NCBI GenBank assembly: GCA_026936335.1
Contig: JAPMXV010000007.1
Coordinates: 310,001-374,000, forward strand
Direction of reading: 5' to 3'
DNA length: 64,000 nt
Origin: Mantamonas sphyraenae
Lineage: Eukaryota > CRuMs > Mantamonadidae
Shown here: piece after piece, positions 54,901-64,000 of the stretch
Layout of the letters: every line of letters begins with the position of its first letter
How positions within the stretch are numbered: the first letter of the stretch is position 1
Translations under genes and position numbers: made by a program
The notes under the pieces: model-generated
What the model was told of the DNA's origin: nothing
What the model saw: only the letters and a program-made list of their open reading frames with translations
Databases searched by the model: none

Positions 54901-57900
54901 ACTCGCTGGAGCAAGCGACACAGCTGGAGGAAAACACACAGGCAAGGCTGGTGGAAGAGCACGCCGCACTCGAGATGACACGCAAACAACTCGCACACGA
55001 GCGTGAACGCGCAGAGACTCTGAACACAGAACGCAGCAGTATGGCAAACAGGCTTCAGAGCGTGCAAAACAGCGTGGACGAGTGGAGGCAACGGTACGAG
55101 AGCGCCGAAGAAATCGGCAGGCAGGTCAAGGAACAGGCCGGGAAGCTGGAGAACAGCATGTTTGGGTACGTGCAACTGCAGCAAGCAGTGGAAAAGCTGC
55201 AATCCAGACTGGAGCAGACCAACGCACAACTGGCGCTGCGCGAAGAGGAGCTGCTCGAGCAACAGGAGGAGCTCGCATACGAGCGCAGCATGGGCCAGGA
55301 CGTTCGTGGGCAAGTGGAGGAGCAGGAGGCGCACATCGACAAGCTCAACGTGGAGTTGCGGAGGTTGACAGAGGAGAACAGGCACGTTCATGCGCGTGCC
55401 AATTCCGTAGAGGCCATGATGGAGGAGGAGAGGACACAGAACGAGATTGCGTCTGCGGCCATGCAACAAGACTTGGAGGAGACGGCACGCACACTGCAGG
55501 GGTTGGAAGACGCGTATGTGGTGCAGGGAGACGATATGGCACGCATGCGCAGTGACTACGAAGGGGCAATCCGCGATCAGCGCAGGACCATCCTGGACAT
55601 GCAGCGCGAGCAACAGGCTTTGGCTGAGCGCGTGGAAGAGCTCGGCGGCTCGCTGTTGGACACAGAGGTCAAGTTGGAACGCGCACGCATGCAGCTGGAA
55701 GGAAGCATGGCCCTGGTGAAGGAGCTGAGCGTGGCCAACCAGCAGGTGAGCAACGAGCGTGCACGGTGGGCGGAACGCGCCACGTGGCTGGAACACCAGG
55801 TGGAGGCCAAGGTTGTGGAAGCACATCTGCGCGACGAGGAAATGCAGTGGATGCGCGTGGAGCACCTGCGCAGCGTGGCAAGCGTGCAAGCACGGCTGGA
55901 CGAACGATACGCTGTGTGGTCACATGTGCAAACCGAATTGGGCCAAGAGATAGGCTTGATGGTGTTTGCCGCACAGGAAGCAGAGGAAAACCTGATGACG
56001 GACATGTTCCGACTGCAGAAGCGCATCGTAGAAAAGACCGAACAGGAGGAGGCGTACGAACGCGTCATCGATTCGATGCGCGAGGAGTTGACGGAAAGCA
56101 TCAACCGAGCGCAGATGAGCCGCAGCGAGCTGGAGGTGCTGAACAGCAGCATGGTGTCGATGCACGACGAGGAGGAGGTCCGCAGTCTGCAAGCTGAGCT
56201 GGAACGCAGCAAAGCGCGGCTGCAGTTGGCCAGCAGCAACCGCATCAAGCTCAAAACCGAGCTGGAGGCGCAGTTGGAAGAGGCTCAGCGCAAAATGGAG
56301 GCAATGGTGGACAAGGCGGAACATGCAGAGGTGCTGGAGCAGCTTGAAGAGGCCACACGCAAGCTGGCTGGGATGGTGGACAAAGGGGAACACGAGCGCA
56401 AGGTAGCCAAGCTGGAGGAGGCACTGGGGCAGCGTCGCAAGGGCGCAGACGACCTGAAGCGCGAACTGGTGTGGGTGCAGGAGCAGATCACGCAGGAATT
56501 CGTGAGCAAGGAGGTGCACAGTGAGACGGTGCAGGAGCGAGATGCACTGGACGCAAAGTTGAATGACGTGGAGAAGGAGCGAGACGAGCTTCGGGCGCGA
56601 CTGGATGCAACCGTGGGCAGGGACGAGCTGGACGAGGTGGCACGCGAGCGCGCAGCTCTGGCACAGCAGCTGGCACGGATGGTTGACAAAGAGGCGTACG
56701 AAAAGGTCGTGGATGAACGCAATGCGCTTGCGACCAAGGTCGAAGCTATGGAGAAGACGCAGGAGGAACTTGACAGGTCGCAGGAACTGGTGGCCGGAAT
56801 GGTGGAACAGGAGCAGTATGCGGCAGTTGTGGAGGCGAGGGACAGTCTGCAGCGCAAGTTGAACCAAATGGTGGAGCGTGGGAAGCTGGAAGCGGCGCAA
56901 GAACGCATTCGAGAGCTACAGCGAGAGAAGAACGAGCTGCTTGCGTCGCGTGTGGAAGCCAGCGTTGTGGAAGAGCTGGAGGCACGTGTAAAAGAGCTCC
57001 AGGAAGCACAGGAAGAGGACGTGGTCGCACACGAGGTGGAGTCTCTACAGGCGGAAATCAAGGAGCTGCGCAGCATCCACAGCCAGGAGCGACAGACCAT
57101 TCTGGGAGAGAACAAACGGCTGAACGCAGAACTGCGCACTGCCAACGCCCTGCTGGAGAACAAAGCGGACGACAGGGAGATGCAGGCACGCATGGCACAG
57201 CTCGTGGAGGAGAACAGACGCTTGCGAGGACAGCTGGGCACCACACAGGACCTGCTTGCAAACAGGAAGCTGAACGAATCGACCCACAGTGAACTGGAAG
57301 ATTTGGACGACGAGCAACGCGCAAGCTTGCTGTCACTTGGTTGGTCGAGCAGCGCGCCGCGGAACACACACGAGTTTGTGGCACAGAAGAAGAAGATGGC
57401 GCGGCTGATCTTGCGCCTCATCAGCGACAATGAGTTTCTGATGAGTCGCATCGAGCAGCAAGAGTCATTGGAACAGGAGCTGAGCGCGTTGGCACGCAGG
57501 CTTCAGGAGCAGACGCAATTGGTGGATGCGACGGAGAAACAATGCAAGGAACTGGAAGCTGTGGCCGCCGAGCGATTGCACGAACGGCTGGCGATGCACA
57601 GCGAAGTCGAAGAGATGCGCGACGCAGTGGCGCGTGCGGAGGAGGCTCTGAAACGCAAGGCGAAAGAGTGGGGAGAGGAAAAGGAGAGCCTGGAGCAGCG
57701 CATCCGGCAGCTGAAACGCCGTGTGGACGAAAGCGTCGAAGAGATGGACAGTCTTCGGCTTTCGTCACGGCTCAGTGCCCCTCCACCTACGGTGATCGAC
57801 GATTCCGAGGCAGCGCGTTGGCAACAAAGGTGCAAAGAGCTGGAGGCAATGGTGGCCATGCAGCAGGAGCAGCAGAGTGGGCCGGCGGAGTTGGTTGCGG

Positions 57901-60900
57901 CACTGAAGAGGGATGTGGCGCTGTGGAAGGCTCGGGCAGAGGCGAGTGGAGGCGAAGACGTGCGTATGGAGACGCTGCGGCGGGAAGCCGACGAGTGGAA
58001 GAGACTTGCGTTGGAGGCAAGGGAGCAGCAGGGACAAGGAGGGACCAGCCAGCAGCAGCAGCAGGCGGCAGAGCTGCTGGAAGCAGCACGGCGAGAGGCA
58101 GAGGCATGGAAGGAGAGGTCGAGTGAGCAGGAAGCACAGCTGCAGGCAGAGGCAGAGAGGATGACACAGCGGGTGCGGGAACTGGGACGGCGGGTGACTG
58201 CGGAGCAGGAGCTGCGTGTGGCAGCAGAGGAGGAGGCGGAGAGGGCACGTGTGGGAATGAGTGGTGGTCGACGGGAAGTGGAGGAGGAGCTGGAAGTGGA
58301 GGTGAAGAGATGGCGGAAGCGGGCACGGGAGGCTGAGCGGAGGGCGGAGGAGGCGGAAGCAGGGAAGGAACGTGCGGAGCGGGAAGGGAGGAAGGAGGCA
58401 GAGGAGCTTGGAGGGGCGCTGCACGCGGCGAAAGAGGAGGCGGGGAGGTGGAAGAGCAAAGCGGAAGAAGGGGTGGAAGAGTGGAGGAACAAGGCGGAGG
58501 AGCGGCAGATGGAGGTGGAACGGATGGAGAGGCGCGAGCGAGAGCTGCGTGGGCAGATGGAGCTGGCGCAAGAAGAGGCGCGGGAGGAGCGCAGCCGTGT
58601 GAGGAAACTGGAGCGAGACATGGTCGAGACACAGCGCGCATTGAGCATTGCAGAAGTGGCTGCAAGCGAGAGTCAGCAGCTGGGAGGGCAAGTGAGCGAG
58701 TGGAAGCAGCGAGTGCAGCAGGAAAAGGCGCGGCTGGAAGACACGGAGCTTGCACTGCAACGAAGCGAGAGAAAGGTGCGGGAACTGAGCCAACTGGAGA
58801 CAGAGAAGGAAAGCGAGCTGAACGAAGCACGCACGACGTGTGTGCGTCTGCAACGGCAGACCAGCGAGCTGGAGAGACGCGTGGAGCACCTGGAAAGCGC
58901 GTTGGACGAAGCGACACGGCGCAACAAACAGATGGAACTGCGTGCAGCGATGGCACGGGACGAGCAAATGGCGTCGGAGAACGAGCGCAACAAGACTATG
59001 GAGAACATGCGAGCGCGGTTGGAACGGGAGAACGAAGAGTTGCAGCGAAAGATCCGAGAGCTGGATGGAAAGGTGGGCGAGGAACGGGCAGAGCGAGACA
59101 GGCTAGCAAGGGAAAACGCAGAGCGCGAAGCGACACAGGAACGAGTGGTGGGGGAGCGGGAACGTGCACGTGAAGAGCTGAGCCGTTCTCAGGGTCAAGA
59201 AGAGCTGTTGCGTCAGCGGGTGAAGGCGGCCGAGTCTGATCTGCACAAAGCGGAGGAGCAGGTGCGGACGTTGGGTGTGGAGGTGGAAACGACAACGGAA
59301 CGTGCTGCCAAAGCAGAGAGAGAGGCGGAGAGAGTAGGGGAGCGGGCGCGAATCCTGCAGGAGCGGGTGGTGGAGATGGAGCGTGCGGAGGAGGCAAGTA
59401 CGAGGCGGTTGGGACAGTTGCAAGCGGAATTGGACGCTTCCGTGGCCGAGGGACGTGAGCTGAGGAAGCAAGTGGCGAGATTGGGCGAGGAGGTGAAGTT
59501 CTGGGAAGATGCAAACGGGCAACACGAGGCGATGATCCAGAGCTTGTCGCGGGACCTGAACGCACTGCGCGTAGGCCGCGGAGGAGATGTGGTGGAGGAT
59601 CGAGCACCTGCGACGGTGGGCGCAGATGTGTCGTTGGCGAAACAGGAAGCAGAGGCTCGGATGGGGCGTCTGGAGGCGGAGTTGGAAAGGACCAAGGTGG
59701 AGTTGAAGAAGCAGCAACGAGAGACCAGCGAATGGAGGAAGCTGGCAGAGAGTAGCCACGGAGCGGACGGGGAGGCGGAACGTTTGCGTGTGCAGCATGC
59801 GCGCGAGTCGGCGGCGTTGCGCTCCGAGGTGGAGGAGTGGAAACGCAAGGTGGAGGTGTACACAGTGCAGGAAGCACGTGCCGAGGAGGAGACTCGTGAG
59901 ATGAAACGTGTGTTGGCGCAGTGGAAGGCGCGTGCAGAGGCGAGAAGTGAACAGGGGGAGTTGATAGAAGCGTTGAGGAAGGAGGTGGAGGAGTGGAAGA
60001 CTCGTGCTGAAGCACAAGAGGGAGCCAGAGGGGAGGCGAAGCTGGTGCAGGCGCTGAGAAAGGAGGTGGGAGAGTGGAAGACGCTTGCTGAGGCGAGGGA
60101 GAGTGAATCCGGGTTGGTGGAGGCTTTGCAGCGTGATGTGGCAGAGTGGAAGGCACGTGCACATGCCAACGGGGGTGACGTGGAGCTGATAGAGGCGCTG
60201 AAGAAGGATGTGGCGCTGTGGAAGGCTCGTGCCGAGGCGGAAGAGGTGCAACGAGACAATGGGGAGTTGGTGATTGCATTGAGGGAGGAAGTTGCGGCAC
60301 TGAAGAGGGATGTGGCGCTGTGGAAGGCTCGGGCAGAGGCGAGTGGAGGCGAAGACGTGCGTATGGAGACGCTGCGGCGGGAAGCCGACGAGTGGAAGAG
60401 ACTTGCGTTGGAGGCAAGGGAGCAGCAGGGACAAGGAGGGACCAGCCAGCAGCAGCAGCAGGCGGCAGAGCTGCTGGAAGCAGCACGGCGAGAGGCAGAG
60501 GCATGGAAGGAGAGGGCGAGTGAGCAGGAAGCACAGCTGCAGGCAGAGGCAGAGAGGATGACACAGCGGGTGCGGGAACTGGGACGGCGGGTGACTGCGG
60601 AGCAGGAGCTGCGTGTGGCAGCAGAGGAGGAGGCGGAGAGGGCACGTGTGGGAATGAGTGGTGGTCGACGGGAAGTGGAGGAGGAGCTGGAAGAGGAGGT
60701 GAAGAGATGGCGGAAGCGGGCACGGGAGGCTGAGCGGAGGGCGGAGGAGGCGGAAGCAGGGAAGGAACGTGCGGAGCGGGAAGGGAGGAAGGAGACAGAG
60801 GAGCTTGGAGGGGCGCTGCACGCGGCGAAAGAGGAGGCGGGGAGGTGGAAGAGCAAAGCGGAAGAAGGGGTGGAAGAGTGGAGAAACAAGGCGGAGGAGC

Positions 60901-61787
60901 GGCAGATGGAGGTGGAACGGATGGAGAGGCGCGAGCGAGAGCTGCGTGGGCAGATACAAGAGGTGGATGCCCTTAGTGGCGGTCTGCGAGAGCGGCTGGT
61001 TGGGATGCAAAACGAGATGGCGCAAACACGGGCTGCCCTGGAGAAGAAGCAGCAAGAGCTGGAGGAGGCAAGGAATCAGCAGAGAAAGTGGGTCAAGGAA
61101 CAAGCCAACATGTTGGAGGAGGTGGAGTCGCTGAGGGAACGGCTGTTTGCAAGCAAGAGCAACAGCAGCGAGAGCGACAACAGCGAGTTGCTTGCAGACC
61201 TGCAGCACGACAACGAGCAGCTGGCAAAGGACCTTGTGGATGCCTTGCGGGAAATCAAGCGACTTCAACAGGAACCTTCAAAGATGTCGGAGGTGTCGTC
61301 GTCGTCGTCGTCGTCGTCGTCGACATCGTCTGTGGCGCAGGATCTGGTGTTGGCGGACAAACTTCTAGCCAACAGAGTTGTGCGCCAGCGTGATATGTTG
61401 AGGGAGGAGAAACAGACACTTGTGGTGCTTGTAAAGCGTCATGCACCGCAGCTGCTGCGTCGGCGCGTCCGCTTGCGAGGATGTGCGGCTTGGCGTGCCG
61501 TGGCGTGGATGATCATCGCGGTACGTGTGTTGGGAGGCAGACGGGTGCAACGCATGCACGTGGCTGGAGTTGTGCGCGCGATGCAGCCGAAGCGACGATA
61601 TGTGGGCGCCGAGGGGCTCGGTGTGTCGATCCACTTGAGAGCGGAAAGGCCAAGTGCGGCTCGCGTGGGGAACAGGCAGCGCATTGAGCTGCCTGATCCG
61701 TTCTCGTTGTCTCCCTCGCAGGGGACTCTGGAAGGGGCGTTTGAGGCGAACCTGAGTGATTTGATCGCGCGATTGGGAGCAAAGTGA
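51968..61787 (+). CDS. Giant coiled-coil protein (about 3,244 aa), centrosome/Golgi-tether type
   Basis: Exons 51968-52009 (MTAAEGREERISAL, donor GTATGT) and 52095-61787 join in phase 0; an upstream exon at 51394 may add about 165 residues. Nearly the whole chain is heptad-rich Glu/Arg/Gln/Leu coiled coil. Residues about 185-480 are tandem repeats (52605-53483). A 665-bp block is present twice (57894-58558 and 60291-60955). A Ser run (61290-61330) separates the coil from a basic C-terminal domain of about 140 residues (RRVRLRGCAAWRAVAWMI onward). That tail faintly resembles the PACT centrosome-targeting domain of pericentrin/AKAP9. No GRIP, kinesin or myosin motor domain was seen. Its role is presumably a structural scaffold or tether. 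Confidence 0.75.
52605..53483 (+). repeat. Tandem coiled-coil repeats, 39- and 61-residue units
   Basis: Six units begin with ERGVWxQEK and contain GLEAERDRVVVDL. Two short units (32 and 39 residues) precede longer 68- and 61-residue units that also carry EGSTQAVEEERRKLAEEVER. At the nucleotide level the long units are almost identical. Confidence 0.9.
57894..58558 (+). repeat. 665-bp internal duplication, copy A
   Basis: Matches 60291-60955 without indels at a constant offset of 2,397 bp (799 codons). I counted about four substitutions (for example AGGTCGAG versus AGGGCGAG). Confidence 0.92.
60291..60955 (+). repeat. 665-bp internal duplication, copy B
   Basis: Second copy of the block at 57894-58558. 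It is in the same frame and inserted between different flanking coiled-coil sequences. Confidence 0.92.
61290..61330 (+). repeat. (TCG)n coding microsatellite, poly-Ser hinge
   Basis: Run of TCG codons encoding Ser between the coiled coil and the basic C-terminal domain. Confidence 0.9.
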
Positions 61788-61792
61788 AAGGC

Positions 61793-64000
61793 ATGGAGAA
61801 ATTGGAACGGTTTTTTGAAGCGCGTGCTTTTGTTCTGCGAGCGATTGGTGGCGTGGTGATTGTTGCAATGAGTGCAACATCGTTGGCGCTGTTTGAAGTG
61901 GTCGCGTTTCTGCAAATGGCGTGTGTTGGGGCCGCGCTTGTGTTTGGGGTTGCGCTGATGCTTCCGCCATCGTGGTTGGAGACAGTGTGTGGAGCATGTC
62001 GAGCAGTGAAGCGGCGTGTGGGGTTGATGGAAGCGGGTGGAAAGGTGGGAGAGGCGGAGGAAGAGCATGGACACGGTGGGAAACGGACCGACGATGGGAA
62101 AATTTTGGGAGTCGTGGTCGCGGGCTCGGCATTGGTCGCAGCGATGGTTCTTCCAGGGGTAGCCATGGCACAGTATCCTCTGAGTGGGGGTAGTTTGGAC
62201 GACCCGGCGTACGTGAGCCGTAACAGCGTGATTGCAGTGTCAGCGACGCTTGGAGCAGTTGTCCTTCTCGGTGGGCTTGTTCTCGCAGTGGCACGTGTGA
62301 TCGGCAAGGCTTTGCAGCATGTCATCGCATGGATGCTGACTTTGGAAAGCAAGGGCCTTGTGTTTGCCACGATGTGTGCATTGGGTGCTATGGGCTCGTT
62401 TGCTTCGCTCACCGTGCCCGAGCTGCTCGCGTATGTGTTGCCGACTGCCTTTGTCGCCAGCGTGACCTTGGTTGTGCATTGTGGCACACAGAAAGCACGG
62501 AGACAGTCTGGCAAGGAGAAGTGGACTGCCATTGGGGTTGCTGTGGCGGCGGCGGTGGTTGCGATTTTGATTGTCGCGACGTTTGCAGCGCCACTGGGCA
62601 CCGCCGCTGGTAGTCTGACCCCGTTGCGTGACTATGGTTACAACGCACCCAGTGGTGTTGGCAACGCAACTGCAAAAGGCACGTTTGAGGTAGAGCGCTA
62701 TGGGCTGATCGAGGCAAAGGTGCCCGTGTCAGGGTTGCAAGGGGCTGAACCTTTTCCCTTTTCGAACAAGACGGAGAAGGACTCGATGACAATGCTCACG
62801 ACCACGATGTCGCTGGATGTGTCTGCAGTGATGAACTTTACGGCTTTTCGAAAACGATTCTGGGGCTTCGATTCGAAGACGTTGCCCGTTCGGGGTCTTT
62901 TGTGGATGCCGAAGGGTGGCCAGCAAGCACCCGTGGTGATCATTAGCGCCGGAAATCATCAAATGGCAGACTCGAGCGCACCTGGGTACGCGTACCTGTG
63001 CGAACATCTCGCGAGCCATGGGTTTGCGTGCTTGTCGCTCATGGGGGACTTTTTCAACAGCGTTCTCATTGGATCTCAGCGCGTTGATGATCCCATTGGT
63101 GACGACATGGTCCCAAGGGGGTTGTTGTACTTGACGGCGGGGCAGCAGCTGCGCGCATGGGCATCCCAAACCGGGCACCCGTTGCACAACAGGCTGGACC
63201 TGGATCGGGTCACGCTCATGGGCCACTCGCGGACTGGAGAGTCCATTTCCTATGCATCTTGGTTGTTGAACGAGAAGAATTTGCCGAGCAAGATGTTGCG
63301 GGAACTGCCACAGTTCAACATCAGCGAAGCCCGCCAGGCGATGACTGTGCGTGGTTTGCTGGCTTTTGCACCCACAGATGGTGCTATTCGTCCCGGTGGA
63401 CGTGCAATGCGCCTGTCGAATGTGCAGTACTTGGTGCTGCAGGGAACGAACGACATCGACCAGGCCAACAACTTTCAAGGGTGGCGCCAAGCAATGGACG
63501 TGGACGTGACTGCGTCTGGAAATTCCACCGTGTTGCATACTGCCGCAGTACAGGTGTACAGGGCGAACCATGGAAACTGGAACACTCGCTGGGGAAACAC
63601 GGACCTGGGACCGCCGATGTCCTGGTTGCTGGACAAAGAATCCCTGCTCGCCAGCGCAGAACAGCGCGACGTGGCGCGTGCAATGGCATTGGCACTCGTC
63701 AACGTATCTTCATCGGATTCAGGCGTGAACCCGTACGCAGAGGTGCTGAAGGATGTGCGCAAGGCTCAGCGCTGGCTTCCGAACGTTCTCCTTCGTGCCA
63801 ACACACGTTGGACGCAACAGCAGCAGCTCGTTGACTGGGGAAGCACAGGGGAATTGTTGTCGTGCGGGAATGGTGTCCGATGCACGTTCACGGGGATGGA
63901 CGACTTGGCTGTCGCGGAGATCAACAACGGAATATTTCGCCGTGGCGAGCAGAAGGTACTCAAGGCAGCGGTAACTCGCGATACGGTAGGCACGTTGTCG
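61793..64000 (+). CDS. Membrane-anchored alpha/beta hydrolase, 3' truncated by window edge
   Basis: Opens at MEKLERFFEARAFVLRAIGG, 5 bp after the coiled-coil stop and in another frame, and stays open for 736 codons to the window end. The N-terminal 280 residues contain about five hydrophobic helices. The hydrolase follows: LLWMPKGGQQAPVVIISAG, PGYAYLCEHLASHGFACLSL (oxyanion and cap region), LMGHSRTGES with nucleophile Ser at residue 479 (63227-63229), FAPTDGAIRPGG, YLVLQGTNDIDQ, and VYRANHGNWNTRW with the likely catalytic His at residue 593. This motif set is that of a bacterial esterase-like family. The downstream part (after about residue 660) looks like a beta-rich accessory domain. Base composition seems richer in T than in neighbouring genes. 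Confidence 0.75.
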   Translation, partial: MEKLERFFEARAFVLRAIGGVVIVAMSATSLALFEVVAFLQMACVGAALVFGVALMLPPSWLETVCGACRAVKRRVGLMEAGGKVGEAEEEHGHGGKRTDDGKILGVVVAGSALVAAMVLPGVAMAQYPLSGGSLDDPAYVSRNSVIAVSATLGAVVLLGGLVLAVARVIGKALQHVIAWMLTLESKGLVFATMCALGAMGSFASLTVPELLAYVLPTAFVASVTLVVHCGTQKARRQSGKEKWTAIGVAVAAAVVAILIVATFAAPLGTAAGSLTPLRDYGYNAPSGVGNATAKGTFEVERYGLIEAKVPVSGLQGAEPFPFSNKTEKDSMTMLTTTMSLDVSAVMNFTAFRKRFWGFDSKTLPVRGLLWMPKGGQQAPVVIISAGNHQMADSSAPGYAYLCEHLASHGFACLSLMGDFFNSVLIGSQRVDDPIGDDMVPRGLLYLTAGQQLRAWASQTGHPLHNRLDLDRVTLMGHSRTGESISYASWLLNEKNLPSKMLRELPQFNISEARQAMTVRGLLAFAPTDGAIRPGGRAMRLSNVQYLVLQGTNDIDQANNFQGWRQAMDVDVTASGNSTVLHTAAVQVYRANHGNWNTRWGNTDLGPPMSWLLDKESLLASAEQRDVARAMALALVNVSSSDSGVNPYAEVLKDVRKAQRWLPNVLLRANTRWTQQQQLVDWGSTGELLSCGNGVRCTFTGMDDLAVAEINNGIFRRGEQKVLKAAVTRDTVGTLS

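Noticed and set aside
58996-60723. 575-codon Pro/Ala-rich minus-strand ORF
   Set aside because: Antisense of Glu/Arg-rich coiled coil; it repeats exactly where the 665-bp block is duplicated.
51968-61787. GRIP-domain golgin, myosin tail or SMC identity for the coiled-coil protein
   Set aside because: No GRIP Tyr-containing C-terminus, no motor domain and no Walker motifs were seen.
61787-61793. Bacterial-style operon
   Set aside because: Surrounding genes have spliceosomal introns and eukaryotic ribosomal proteins; no ribosome-binding-site pattern.
1-64000. Transposons, tRNA or rRNA genes
   Set aside because: No transposase or reverse transcriptase motif, terminal inverted repeat, tRNA box pair or rRNA stretch could be recognised by eye; a covariance-model scan would be decisive for tRNAs and snoRNAs.

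Overview
This is a gene-dense, spliceosomal, nuclear-type eukaryotic window: short GT-AG introns (mostly about 50-215 bp, donors such as GTACGT, GTGAGT and GTGCGT, many with TG/CA-rich bodies), a cytosolic ribosomal protein gene (uS10), and two nuclear-encoded mitochondrial proteins (mS29/DAP3 and the alpha subunit of the mitochondrial processing peptidase). A complete HYDIN homologue implies a motile cilium with a central-pair apparatus. The sequence looks G+C-rich, genes average about 1.1 introns, and coding microsatellites (Ser, Glu, Gln, Thr) are common. This fits a free-living flagellated unicellular eukaryote. I cannot name the genus from the sequence alone.

Layout. 1-2.9 kb (-): a phytanoyl-CoA-dioxygenase-like gene that appears to splice in frame into a ubiquitin-specific protease running off the left edge. 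2.9-5.0 (+): LMBR1-type membrane protein. 5.1-6.5 (-): mS29/DAP3. 6.6-7.7 (+): orphan polytopic membrane protein. 7.8-9.4 (+): orphan helical protein. 9.4-11.4 (-): MPP-alpha. 11.5-12.9 (+): NAF1. 13.0-14.2 (-): Bin3/MePCE methyltransferase. 14.3-15.5 (-): orphan secreted Cys protein. 16.0-18.9 (+): SNF2 ATPase. 19.4-22.6 (+): large protein with a degenerate HD-like domain. 22.8-23.0 (-): 62-residue membrane protein. 23.1-23.4: 147-bp tandem duplication. 23.4-24.3 (-): NHP2. 24.3-26.0 (+): sugar transporter. 26.8-27.2 (+): uS10. 27.2-29.6 (-): Sec1/Munc18. 29.7-46.5 (+): HYDIN, about 5,441 residues with a 15.15-kb terminal exon. 46.6-47.7 (-): orphan two-TM Cys-rich protein. 47.8-49.6 (+): GNL1 GTPase. 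49.6-51.3 (-): SLC46-like MFS transporter. 51.4-61.8 (+): giant coiled-coil protein. 61.8-64 (+, right edge): alpha/beta hydrolase with a membrane N-terminus.

The window is unusually compact. Seven divergent pairs have start codons only 48-122 bp apart, and most convergent pairs end 10-50 bp apart. The genes are mostly housekeeping: RNP biogenesis (NAF1, NHP2, MePCE-like, GNL1, uS10), mitochondrial function (mS29, MPP-alpha), membrane traffic and transport (Sec1, LMBR1, sugar and SLC46-like carriers) and cilium/cytoskeleton (HYDIN, giant coiled coil). The items most worth a second look are the apparent dioxygenase-protease fusion, the inactivated HD-domain protein, the bacterial-looking membrane-anchored hydrolase, the architecture of HYDIN, and a near-identical 665-bp duplication inside the coiled-coil gene.

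All exon structures were inferred by eye from splice motifs, reading-frame phase and protein-family continuity. No transcript data or searches were available.
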